A stretch of 59,035 bases of DNA from MAG-120531 sp963934855 (GTDB lineage: Bacteria > Bacteroidota > Bacteroidia > Flavobacteriales > Flavobacteriaceae). The position numbers were made by a program, and so were the translations under genes. Under the pieces are notes generated by a model. It saw only the letters and a list, made by a program, of their open reading frames with translations. It made no database searches and was not told the DNA's origin. Positions 8,009-16,330 of the stretch are shown here, one piece after another (position 1 is the stretch's first letter; every line of letters starts with the position of its first letter). The DNA is taken from positions 1 through 59,035 of the forward strand of contig CAWWAC010000008.1 of NCBI GenBank assembly GCA_963934855.1, in the 5' to 3' direction.

Positions 8009-9661
8009 ATGAAACGCTCATTATTGAATAGAACCAGTCTGTTTTTAGGCCTTATTGTGTTGGCTAGCTGCAAAGCCTTACCCCCCTCGTTTGTCACAGA
8101 AATTCCTGTATTAGTTGGTAAAAAGACCCCCTTAAGCTTAGTAGAAAAAAAGAACTGGAGTCACCGAGATCCATACACAGACAGCATTCCAGGAATGGGG
8201 GTGGCAAAAGCCTATGCCTATATAAATGCAGAGGGAATGACTGCTAAAGAGGCTATTGTAGTGGCCGTATTAGACTCTGGTATAGACCTCTTTCATGAAG
8301 ATCTTTCAGGAATGCTTTGGACTAATAAAACAGAAGTAGCAGACAATGGACTTGACGATGATGGAAATGGTTATGTAGATGATATTCACGGCTACAATTT
8401 TTTAGGAGCCTCTTATAATGAGCAGGTTGAAGTCACAAGAATTGTGGCCCAGAAACTGGGCGATGTAGCGCTTCAAGAAAAGGCAAAAAAAGAGCTAGAT
8501 AAGGCCTTCCTAAAGGCACTTGGAGACAAAGCGCAATACCAGCAAATATTACAGGCGACAGAAACAGCCCATGCAGATTTTAAAAAAGCTTTTGGACAAG
8601 ATTCTTACAATAAAGAGGATTTAGAAAATTTTGAAACCAACAGCATCATGCTCAAGCAGAAATTAAACGTTTTAACTCAGATGTTCACTTTTGTTGATAG
8701 CATTCCACAAGCCATTAAAGAAATTAAAGCAGGTGTTGCCCACTTTAGTGAAATGGCAGACTACAACCTAAACATAAACTTTAATGGACGCGAGCTAGTA
8801 GGGGATAATCCTTATGATATTTCAGATACAACCTATGGAAATGGAAACCCTAAGAACAGCATAAAAGAGGAGAGCCACGGCACACATGTAGCAGGTATTG
8901 TGGCAGCACAAAGAAATAACGGTCTGGGCGCAAACGGTGTGGCCCAAGATGTTAAAATTATGGCCATTAGAGCCGTCCCCAATGGAGATGAATATGATAA
9001 AGACATAGCGCTTGGCATTCGTTACGCTGTAGACAACGGCGCAAAAATTATAAATGCCAGCTTTGGAAAGTCGTATTCTCCAAATGTAAGGTGGGTGTAT
9101 GAGGCCATTAAATACGCAGCGGAAAAAAATGTTCTAATTGTTCATGCCGCCGGAAATGAAGGTGAAAATTTAGATGAACCCAGCCACCCTAATTTCCCCA
9201 ATGACCAAATAAATAATGGTCCAGAAATTGCAGATAATGTAATTACAGTGGGTGCTTTAGGGCCTATTTATGGAGAAAATTTAGTGGCAGAATTCTCTAA
9301 TTATGGCCTTATAAATGTAGATATCTTTGCGCCAGGGGCAGATATTTATGCTAGTATGCCGGATAATGAATATGACTTTCAAGACGGCACCTCTATGGCG
9401 GCACCCGGCCTAGCTGGCGTTGCTGCATTGGTTTGGTCTTACTATCCAGCACTTACCGCATCACAACTTAAAAAAGTGCTCATGCTATCTGGGGTGCGCA
9501 CGCAAATAGAGGTGTCATTGCCCTCAGATCCAGAACAAAAAACACCTTTTAACCGTCTTTCTGTATCTGGAAGAATGGTAAATGCTTATAATGCCTTAAT
9601 TTTAGCCAAGCAAATAGCCAATAAAAAACTTAATATCAATACATATGACTTTAATCGATAA
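8009..9661 (+). CDS. S8 family serine peptidase, lipoprotein
   Basis: A 550-residue subtilisin-type peptidase exported as a lipoprotein: signal peptide residues 1-20 with lipobox LASC and lipidated Cys21. The catalytic triad is visible as VAVLDSGID (Asp89), SHGTHVAGI (His290) and GTSMAAPG (Ser462). About 140 extra residues, predicted helical and rich in charged residues, sit between the Asp and His motifs (about 125-270); this insert is typical of a Bacteroidota-specific S8 group found next to rnpA. NGVAQDVKIMAIRA and HAAGNEGENLD (oxyanion Asn) complete the fold. The M1 peptidase start overlaps its last 17 bases, so the two are translationally linked. Confidence 0.92.
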   Translation: MKRSLLNRTSLFLGLIVLASCKALPPSFVTEIPVLVGKKTPLSLVEKKNWSHRDPYTDSIPGMGVAKAYAYINAEGMTAKEAIVVAVLDSGIDLFHEDLSGMLWTNKTEVADNGLDDDGNGYVDDIHGYNFLGASYNEQVEVTRIVAQKLGDVALQEKAKKELDKAFLKALGDKAQYQQILQATETAHADFKKAFGQDSYNKEDLENFETNSIMLKQKLNVLTQMFTFVDSIPQAIKEIKAGVAHFSEMADYNLNINFNGRELVGDNPYDISDTTYGNGNPKNSIKEESHGTHVAGIVAAQRNNGLGANGVAQDVKIMAIRAVPNGDEYDKDIALGIRYAVDNGAKIINASFGKSYSPNVRWVYEAIKYAAEKNVLIVHAAGNEGENLDEPSHPNFPNDQINNGPEIADNVITVGALGPIYGENLVAEFSNYGLINVDIFAPGADIYASMPDNEYDFQDGTSMAAPGLAGVAALVWSYYPALTASQLKKVLMLSGVRTQIEVSLPSDPEQKTPFNRLSVSGRMVNAYNALILAKQIANKKLNINTYDFNR

Positions 9662-11507
9662 ACACATGTTCCTCTTTTTCAGCTTTGCGCTCACCTTAGT
9701 TGTTGCAGCACAAAACAATACCTATTGGCAGCAAGAAGCCAATTATACCATGGCGGTAGAAATGGATGTAAACACCTACCTATACCATGGAACGCAAGAG
9801 ATTGTCTATACCAACAATGCACCAGAATCTTTGAGCCAAGTTTTCTATCACCTCTATTTTAATGCCTTCCAACCAAACTCTGAGATGAATGCGCGCCTAA
9901 GTAGCATAGAGGACCCAGATGGTAGAATGATGCTAAACAAAAAAAGCCGCATAACACCCCTTTCTGAAACAGAAATAGGATATTTAGGGGTAAGCAATCT
10001 CTTGCAAGACGGTAAGCCTATTGCGTTTACTGTAGAAGGCACTGTTTTACAAGCCATCTTAAATACGCCCATTGCCCCAGGCGGCAGCAGTATTTTTACA
10101 CTAGATTTTAAAGGTCAGGTTCCTTTGCAAATTAGAAGATCTGGAAGAAATAGCAAAGAGGGCGTAGCGCTATCTATGTCTCAGTGGTACCCTAAAATGG
10201 CAGAATTTGATTTTGAAGGCTGGCATGCAGATCCTTACATTGCCAGAGAATTTCACGGCGTATGGGGAGACTATGATGTAAAAATCACTATAGATAAAAA
10301 CTACACCATAGGAGGTACTGGTTATTTACAAAACCCACAAGATATTGGACATGGTTACCAGGCTAAGGGCAGTCAGATAAAAAAACAAAAAGGCAAGTCA
10401 CTTACTTGGCATTTTAAAACCCCTATGGTACATGATTTTATGTGGGCGGCAGACGCGAATTACACCCATGATGTTCTTAAAATGGAGAACGGCCCCACCC
10501 TTCACTTCTTGTATAAAAACAAACCCGAATTGGTAGAGAACTGGAAAGCCTTACAGCCAAAAACAGCACAAGCTATGGAATTCTTTAGCAAGAATATAGG
10601 TCAATACCCTTATGAGCAGTACTCTGTCATACAAGGTGGGGACGGCGGCATGGAATACGCTATGAGCACCCTCATTACTGGAGAGCGTAAATTAAATTCT
10701 CTAATTGGAGTGACAGCGCATGAAATGGCCCACTCTTGGTTCCAGCATATTTTAGCCACTAATGAAGCCAAGCACGCTTGGATGGATGAAGGTTTCACCT
10801 CTTTTATTTCTGATTTATGCATGCAAGAACTATTAGAAAAAACAGATGAAAACCCTTTTTCAGGAAGCTACATGGGTTATCAAAATTTAGTAAAGTCTGG
10901 AAAAGAGCAGCCCCAAACTACTCATTCAGACCGCTATGCATACAATAGTGCATATAGCACAACAGCCTATTCTAAAGGTTCTATTTTCCTGTCTCAACTG
11001 GGATATATTATAGGGCAAGACAAGCTTCTGGAAACCATTAAAACCTATTTTAATAACTTTAAATTTAAGCACCCCACCCCTAATGACATAAAAAGAACCG
11101 CAGAAAGAATCTCTGGCTTACAGTTAGACTGGTACCTTATGGATTGGACTCAAACAACCAACACCATTGACTACGCTATTAAAGAAGTAGGCGCTAAAAA
11201 TTTAGAAACCACCACAGTTACATTAGAACGAAAAGGGCTAATGCCCATGCCATTAGATATTTTAGTGGTATATAAAGACGGCAGCCAAGAAACTTTTTAT
11301 GTGCCCCTAAGGATGATGCGCGGCAGAAAAGAAAACCCCTACCCAAACATTCAAAGAACCGTGTTGCCTTCATGGGCATGGGCATATCCCACTTACAGTT
11401 TTGAAATTAACAAGGCCTACCAGAGTATAGCGGCCATTCAAATAGATCCCTCTGGCCTTATGGCTGATATTGATCTAGAAAACAACTCCCTACAGGCAGC
11501 TCAATAA
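9645..11507 (+). CDS. M1 family metallopeptidase (aminopeptidase N-like), exported
   Basis: A 620-residue zinc aminopeptidase-like enzyme. HEMAHSW (His359, Glu360, His363) and WMDEGF (Glu382) form the HExxH-x18-E zinc site. GGDGGMEYAMS upstream corresponds to the GxMEN exopeptidase loop but reads GGMEY. A hydrophobic signal sequence ends near VVAAQ. Two starts are possible: ATG 9645, which overlaps the S8 gene by 17 nt, and ATG 9666, which gives a shorter signal peptide lacking the lysine. I list the first because it keeps a positive charge. Probably acts in the periplasm on peptides released by the neighbouring S8 enzyme (inference). Confidence 0.9.
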   Translation: MTLIDKHMFLFFSFALTLVVAAQNNTYWQQEANYTMAVEMDVNTYLYHGTQEIVYTNNAPESLSQVFYHLYFNAFQPNSEMNARLSSIEDPDGRMMLNKKSRITPLSETEIGYLGVSNLLQDGKPIAFTVEGTVLQAILNTPIAPGGSSIFTLDFKGQVPLQIRRSGRNSKEGVALSMSQWYPKMAEFDFEGWHADPYIAREFHGVWGDYDVKITIDKNYTIGGTGYLQNPQDIGHGYQAKGSQIKKQKGKSLTWHFKTPMVHDFMWAADANYTHDVLKMENGPTLHFLYKNKPELVENWKALQPKTAQAMEFFSKNIGQYPYEQYSVIQGGDGGMEYAMSTLITGERKLNSLIGVTAHEMAHSWFQHILATNEAKHAWMDEGFTSFISDLCMQELLEKTDENPFSGSYMGYQNLVKSGKEQPQTTHSDRYAYNSAYSTTAYSKGSIFLSQLGYIIGQDKLLETIKTYFNNFKFKHPTPNDIKRTAERISGLQLDWYLMDWTQTTNTIDYAIKEVGAKNLETTTVTLERKGLMPMPLDILVVYKDGSQETFYVPLRMMRGRKENPYPNIQRTVLPSWAWAYPTYSFEINKAYQSIAAIQIDPSGLMADIDLENNSLQAAQ

Positions 11508-11529
11508 AAAAGAGTCTGCTTTCATTTAA

Positions 11530-11964
11530 ATGACACAAAAGACAGAGCGAAAAATAAATCTGATAGCGCAAACACCCAATAGCAAAGAATTGGGTGGCTT
11601 TACCTTGGGCGCTAAGGAGCGGCTAAAGAGCAAAAAAGCCATAGAGCAAATTTTCACCCACGGAAGTGCTGTAAGTGTGTTCCCTTTGCGTCTGGTTTAT
11701 CAAGATGTCCCCGTATCCCAAGCACCCATGCAATGCGCTTTTAGTGTCTCCAAAAGACACTTTAAAAAAGCAGTAGACCGCAATAAAATTAAAAGACTGA
11801 TTAGAGAAGCTTACAGGATACAAAAGCCAGCGCTTTATAAAACACTCCCTGCTCCATTTATAGGAATGATCATTTTTACTGGAAAAGAGATCCCTTCCCA
11901 AGAAATAATGAATAAAAATATTGTGAAGCTTTTTGAAAAATGGAGAAAGAACATATCTTTGTAG
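11530..11964 (+). CDS. rnpA: Ribonuclease P protein component
   Basis: The protein subunit of RNase P, which trims tRNA 5' leaders together with the M1-type RNA. The 144-residue basic protein contains LGAKERLKSKKAIEQIF at the start of the fold and the RNR motif in DRNKIKRLIREAYR. It is a little longer than usual because of about 25 extra N-terminal residues; there is no later in-frame ATG that keeps the fold. Unlike many bacteria, rpmH and yidC are not adjacent; it follows the M1 peptidase by 22 bp and precedes the DUF3050 gene by 15 bp. Confidence 0.93.
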   Translation: MTQKTERKINLIAQTPNSKELGGFTLGAKERLKSKKAIEQIFTHGSAVSVFPLRLVYQDVPVSQAPMQCAFSVSKRHFKKAVDRNKIKRLIREAYRIQKPALYKTLPAPFIGMIIFTGKEIPSQEIMNKNIVKLFEKWRKNISL

Positions 11965-11979
11965 GGCTATAAAAAACCT

Positions 11980-12759
11980 ATGAAAGAGATCCAAAAAATA
12001 GAACGCTCTTTAGAGCCCCTCAGAATTACGCTACAACAACACCCCTTGTACCACTCCTTAAACTCACTAGAAGATGTGAGTACTTTTATGGAACAACACG
12101 TATATGCGGTTTGGGATTTTATGTCCCTGTTAAAAGCACTACAACAACAACTGTCTTGCGTGAGTTTACCTTGGCTGCCTCCAAAAAATCCAACCCTCTC
12201 TAGATTTATCAATGAAATTGTACTGGGTGAAGAGAGTGATATAGATTTAAACGGTAACGCTATAAGTCATTATAAAATGTACACAGACGCCATGCGAGAA
12301 GTGGGCGCAAGCACCCAGGGAATAAATACCTTTTTAGAGGCCATTGAGTCTGGAACTCCCATACAAGATGTCATTGAAAAAGCGCCACTAATTCCTGCTG
12401 TAAAAAACTTTTTAAACTTTACTTTTAAAACTATTGCCTCTGGACAGCCACACTTAGTCGCTGCTGCTTTTACCTTTGGAAGAGAAGACCTTATACCAGA
12501 CATGTTTATAGAAATTGTTGGAAAAGCCGCAAAGAAAAACGAACAAACTTACCCGCAATTCATGTACTACCTAAACCGTCACATTGAAATTGATGGAGGA
12601 GAGCACGGCCCATTGTCTTTAAGAATGGTGAGTGAATTGTGTGGAGAAAATCCTTTAAAATGGTCAGAAGCTACTGCGGTTGCAATAGAAGCTTTAGAAG
12701 TTCGCATTGCCCTATGGGATGCTATAAACGAAAAAATAAACACTATTTTAGTGGTATAA
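11980..12759 (+). CDS. DUF3050-family protein (heme-oxygenase-like fold)
   Basis: A 259-residue cytoplasmic protein that I place in DUF3050. It has HPLYHSLNSLEDVSTFMEQH near the N-terminus, then KMYTDAM, and HIEIDGGEHGPL late. These repeated His/Glu words fit a heme-oxygenase-like helical bundle that binds a di-iron or similar centre, as in several recently defined oxidases. The reaction is unknown. It follows rnpA by 15 bp and ends 60 bp before the GH130-like gene. Confidence is good for the family and low for any activity. Confidence 0.75.
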   Translation: MKEIQKIERSLEPLRITLQQHPLYHSLNSLEDVSTFMEQHVYAVWDFMSLLKALQQQLSCVSLPWLPPKNPTLSRFINEIVLGEESDIDLNGNAISHYKMYTDAMREVGASTQGINTFLEAIESGTPIQDVIEKAPLIPAVKNFLNFTFKTIASGQPHLVAAAFTFGREDLIPDMFIEIVGKAAKKNEQTYPQFMYYLNRHIEIDGGEHGPLSLRMVSELCGENPLKWSEATAVAIEALEVRIALWDAINEKINTILVV

Positions 12760-12819
12760 GCTATTAAAATACAAAGGCTTTTTTAAATTGGCTTTTTTAA
12801 AGATTAATTCTTAACCCAT

Positions 12820-13923
12820 ATGAAGTCACCCTACGTCCTTTTTTTTTCTTTTGCCCTCTTATTTAGCTACAACTGTAAAAAACAGCCAAACGCACTTTCG
12901 AAAAAAGATTTAGCTTCTTGGGAAATAGGGCCTTTTACTAAAATAGACCGTTTAAACCCTATTTTAAAACCAGATCCAAGCCTCGTGTTTTTAGATCCTG
13001 TAAGCGGAAAAGAAACCGCCTGGGAAGGCAGAAATGTATTAAACCCTTCTGCGGTTGTAAAAGATGGAAAAGTCTATTTAATATACCGAGCGCAGGACCA
13101 AAAAATGACCTCTAGAATAGGCCTTGCTATTAGTGAAGACGGTGTTCATTTTACTAAACAAACCACCCCCATCTTTTTTCCAGACAATGACCATATGCTC
13201 CCATATGAGCAATTAGGCGGGGTAGAAGACCCTAGAGTAGTGCAGGGACCAGATGGGCTGTATTTGCTTACCTACACCGCCTATGACGGAAAAACCGCTA
13301 GACTTTGCTTGGCCAGCTCTAAAGATTTAAAAACATGGACCAAACACGGGCCTGTATTACAAGACCCTAAAAACATAGACCTGTGGTCTAAGTCAGGGGC
13401 TATTGTGGTAGCTCAGCATGGCAGTGAGATGCGAGCCAAAAAAATAAATGGAAAATTCTGGATGTATTTTGGTGACACTAGCCTTTATATGGCCCATTCA
13501 GAGGACCTCATACACTGGACGGTTTTAGAGAGTGAAGAAGACAAAAAGATGGTAGCTGTATTACAGCCAAGGGCTGGTTACTTTGACAGCCGGTTGGTAG
13601 AGCCTGGCCCTTATGCTTTGTGGACAGAGCAAGGGATAAATCTTATTTACAACGCCAGTAATGCAGCAAACAACAATGACCCAGCACTTCCAAAATACAC
13701 CTACGCTGCTGCCCAGGCTCTATTTAGCGCAGAGACCCCCTACAAGCTTTTAGAAAGGACAAAAGGATATTTCATATATCCAGACAAAGACTATGAAAAA
13801 GTAGGAGAGGTGAATGAAGTCTGTTTTGTAGAAGGATTGGTGTTCTTTAAAGAGCAATGGTTTTTATATTATGGAACCGCTGATTCTAAAATTGCAGTAG
13901 CCACCGCTCCGTATAAAAAATAA
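12820..13923 (+). CDS. GH130-like glycosidase/phosphorylase, probable lipoprotein
   Basis: A 367-residue five-bladed beta-propeller protein. NVLNPSAVV, VYLIYRAQD, GGVEDPRVV and the late FFKEQWFLYYGTADS match the blade pattern of family GH130, whose members act on beta-1,4- or beta-1,2-linked mannosides by phosphorolysis or hydrolysis. The Asp of VEDPRV corresponds to the catalytic acid. An N-terminal hydrophobic stretch ends in FSYNC, a weak lipobox with Cys19, so surface or periplasmic anchoring is likely. An exported member is more likely a hydrolase, since free phosphate-sugar handling is cytoplasmic (inference). No sugar transporter is adjacent. Confidence 0.75.
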   Translation: MKSPYVLFFSFALLFSYNCKKQPNALSKKDLASWEIGPFTKIDRLNPILKPDPSLVFLDPVSGKETAWEGRNVLNPSAVVKDGKVYLIYRAQDQKMTSRIGLAISEDGVHFTKQTTPIFFPDNDHMLPYEQLGGVEDPRVVQGPDGLYLLTYTAYDGKTARLCLASSKDLKTWTKHGPVLQDPKNIDLWSKSGAIVVAQHGSEMRAKKINGKFWMYFGDTSLYMAHSEDLIHWTVLESEEDKKMVAVLQPRAGYFDSRLVEPGPYALWTEQGINLIYNASNAANNNDPALPKYTYAAAQALFSAETPYKLLERTKGYFIYPDKDYEKVGEVNEVCFVEGLVFFKEQWFLYYGTADSKIAVATAPYKK

Positions 13924-13938
13924 ATTCGCTCATACAAA

Positions 13939-14382
13939 CTAGGCTGTGGTTTGCATCTTAATATGTGGTATACCATCTTCTAAATAGTGATTTCCAAAAG
14001 ATTTAAAACCTAAGTTTTGATAGAAATCTAATAAGTATGTTTGAGCAGAAATTTCAATTTCTTTAGTCTTAAAATGTAGTAAAACTGCTTCTATAGAAGC
14101 CTTCATGATGGCTTGTCCAAAGCTTAATTTTCTATATTTGTTATGCACCAACACCCTTCCTATAGCCGCTTTTGGCAGGTAATTTCCGGCCTTAAAAATT
14201 CTTGTATAAGCAGCCAAAACCCCCTTTTCATATCCTAAAACATGAATGGCTACTTGATCCTTCCCGTCAATATCTTGGTACACACAATCTTGTTCTACCA
14301 CAAAAACAGCCGATCTAAGCTGTAAAACTTCATAAAGTTGGTGGGTACTTAGTTGAGCAAAAGAGAGCACATGAATTTCCAT
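13939..14382 (-). CDS. GNAT-family N-acetyltransferase, ElaA-like
   Basis: A 147-residue acetyltransferase of the ElaA group. The N-terminal LYEVLQLRSAVFVVEQDCVYQDIDGKDQ region, then LAAYTRIF, AIGRVLVHNKYR and FGQAIMKASIE, match that group, with the RVLVHNKYR-xxxxG stretch forming the acetyl-CoA pyrophosphate loop. AQTYLLDFYQNLGFKSFG closes the GNAT fold. Substrate unknown. Its ATG overlaps the stop of the preceding CDF transporter gene (TAATG), so rpiB, the transporter and this gene form one leftward unit. Confidence 0.85.
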   Translation of the reverse strand: MEIHVLSFAQLSTHQLYEVLQLRSAVFVVEQDCVYQDIDGKDQVAIHVLGYEKGVLAAYTRIFKAGNYLPKAAIGRVLVHNKYRKLSFGQAIMKASIEAVLLHFKTKEIEISAQTYLLDFYQNLGFKSFGNHYLEDGIPHIKMQTTA

Positions 14383-15284
14383 TAGTCTTGTATTATTGGG
14401 GTTTTAGGATCTTTTTTTTTAAATTCTGGTTGTAAGGTCACGTGATTTATTCCATACTTATGGTATAAAATATCTTCAATCTCTAAAAGCACCGTATCAA
14501 AATCTTTGAGGGACATATTGCTGTTTAACTCTAAATGTGCCTCTAAGTGAACCTCTGCTTCATTGAGCTGCCAAACGTGAAGGTGGTGTAGGTTTTTAAC
14601 AGAGGAAAGAGAAGAAATATCGGCTTGTAAAGCTTTTAAATTAATATTCTTAGGGGTAAAGAGCATTAGAATTCTTGTAGACGCATTTATAAGGTCGTAG
14701 CCCATGTAAATAAGATAAAGGGCAATGATAAAAGTGAGGAGTGGGTCTATCCAAAAAAAACTGAAATATTGCATGAGTAAGCCCCCCGCTAAGACCGCTA
14801 CAGAAGCTAGCATATCTGAAAATAAATGAACATAAGCAGAGCGCATATTCATGTTTTCATGAGAGGCTTTTTTTAATAAGAGCACGCTAAAGCCGTTGGC
14901 AACAATGCCTAAAAGAGAAAACCAAATAACTAAATTGGCTTGTATATCTGTTGGAGAGATAAAGCGTTTATAAGCTTCTATAATTAAAAAAATAGCTACT
15001 ACAATCAGAGATGCCGCATTTATAAAAGCAGCCATAATTTCTGCTCTTTTGTAACCAAAAGTTTTAGAATAAGAGGCCTTGTTTTTAGAGAGTTTGACCG
15101 CTATATAACTCACTATTAAAGTGACTACATCTGAAAAATTATGAAGAGCATCAGAGAGTAGTGCTAAGCTTCCAGACCAAATACCTCCTACTACCTGAGA
15201 AACGGTTATAATAATATTTAGAAAAATAGAAATTAATAACTTTCCTCCATGAGTGTCATGGGTATGTGAATGTGAACTACCCAA
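14382..15284 (-). CDS. Cation diffusion facilitator (Zn2+/Co2+/Cd2+ exporter)
   Basis: A 300-residue inner-membrane CDF exporter. A His-rich start (SSHSHTHDTHGG) probably binds metal. Six membrane segments follow, with the metal-site words SLALLSDALHNFSD in TM2 and HLFSDMLAS in TM5, both HxxxD or DxxxD/H sites of the zinc-selective CzcD/ZitB type. The cytoplasmic C-terminal domain contains NLHHLHVWQLNEAEVHLEAH. The start codon is TTG at 15284, two bases after the rpiB stop; no in-frame ATG lies close by. Cotranscribed with rpiB and the acetyltransferase. Confidence 0.9.
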   Translation of the reverse strand: MGSSHSHTHDTHGGKLLISIFLNIIITVSQVVGGIWSGSLALLSDALHNFSDVVTLIVSYIAVKLSKNKASYSKTFGYKRAEIMAAFINAASLIVVAIFLIIEAYKRFISPTDIQANLVIWFSLLGIVANGFSVLLLKKASHENMNMRSAYVHLFSDMLASVAVLAGGLLMQYFSFFWIDPLLTFIIALYLIYMGYDLINASTRILMLFTPKNINLKALQADISSLSSVKNLHHLHVWQLNEAEVHLEAHLELNSNMSLKDFDTVLLEIEDILYHKYGINHVTLQPEFKKKDPKTPIIQD

Positions 15285-15286
15285 AA

Positions 15287-15718
15287 TTAACTACAAGCAA
15301 TTTTATTTACTCTTGTGGCGTGTCTTCCTCCTTCAAAAGAAGTGTCTAAAAATACCTGCACCATTTCTAAGGCCTGTGGCAAAGAAATATACCTAGCGGG
15401 TAGTGATAGGATATTGGCATTGTTATGTTGTTTGGCTAGTGCCACAATTTCTTTATTCCAACAAAGAGCGGCTCTAATATTTTGGTGTTTGTTTGCTGTC
15501 ATGGTAGCTCCGTTTCCACTCCCACAAATAATAATCCCTAAAGACGCTTTCTGTGTACTTACTGCAGTAGCTACTGGATGAATATGATCTGGGTAATCTA
15601 CACTGTCTTCAGTGTCTGTGCCAAAATTTAATACTTCATAGCCCGCTAATTTTAACTGATTAATAATAGCGTTCTTGTATGCTGTTCCAGCATGATCATT
15701 TCCAATAGCAATTATCAT
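15287..15718 (-). CDS. rpiB: Ribose 5-phosphate isomerase B
   Basis: Interconverts ribulose 5-phosphate and ribose 5-phosphate in the pentose phosphate pathway. The 143-residue protein starts MIIAIGNDHAGTAYK. It has the RpiB/LacAB words DYPDHIHPVA, LGIIICGSGNGATMTANKH (with the catalytic Cys region) and IRAALCWN. I start it at ATG 15718; the longer frame adds ten residues out of the AT-rich spacer. It is the first gene of a leftward unit with the CDF transporter and an acetyltransferase. Confidence 0.93.
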   Translation of the reverse strand: MIIAIGNDHAGTAYKNAIINQLKLAGYEVLNFGTDTEDSVDYPDHIHPVATAVSTQKASLGIIICGSGNGATMTANKHQNIRAALCWNKEIVALAKQHNNANILSLPARYISLPQALEMVQVFLDTSFEGGRHATRVNKIACS

Positions 15719-16330
15719 AAATATAGCGGTATTAAATAATGAACACAATTTAATAAGGTATAAAGATATAAAAGCCTTTTATAGTTTTTTAGCTTATTAA
15801 CAATGCTTTTTTAAGTATTTACTAACTATCTCTTTATTAGGGTATTAATAATTTTAGTATTTGTTAAGAAGTGACCTATAAAAAACTAGGTTAAAATTTG
15901 GTGTTTTATTAATAAAATGTAGGTATAAAAAAAGAATTACAACTGCTATTTAGTTATGCTTTTTTAAGCAAAACTTATAAAGATTAAATAAAGAGTTATA
16001 CACCTAAATAAAAAAATAAAGTATTAATAAAATCTGTTTGTAACACTTATTAACTACTGTTAGTATGTTTTATAATTCTTTGATTCTCTATTTAATGACT
16101 AAATTAAAAGATGTTAATAAATGAATTTATATATATAAATAGATATTACTAGTAAAAAGTTATAGTAGTTATAAACACCCTATAATAAGCATCATTTATT
16201 AATTAAATTATAAAAATAAAATATACAGTATGATATAAATGTGAATAAGTAAAAAGATTGATTTAATGTTCACTTTCAATTCAGACTCAGTTGAATTATA
16301 ATTCGTAATTTTAACAAATTTAAAATTTGA
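15719..16330. other. Long AT-rich intergenic region with DnaA-box-like words (origin candidate)
   Basis: About 610 bp without a gene, almost entirely A and T. It contains TGTGAATAA at 16240-16248, a perfect TTATnCACA box on the minus strand, and TTATACACC at 15996-16004, one mismatch. GTATTAATAA occurs at 15842-15851 and 16021-16030, with a related TTATTAATAA near 15907. A hairpin AATTCA...TGAATT lies at about 16275-16296. These would suit a DNA-unwinding element or a divergent promoter region for rpiB and rnr. dnaA is not in this window and no clear GC-skew switch is evident on spot reading, so origin function is only a possibility. Confidence 0.3.

Noticed and set aside
15719..16330. GC-skew switch at the AT-rich spacer
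   Set aside because: Counting a few lines by eye gave more C than G in rightward genes to the left and more G than C to the right, but leftward genes did not follow replication-strand logic; codon use explains it as well. Needs a full calculation.
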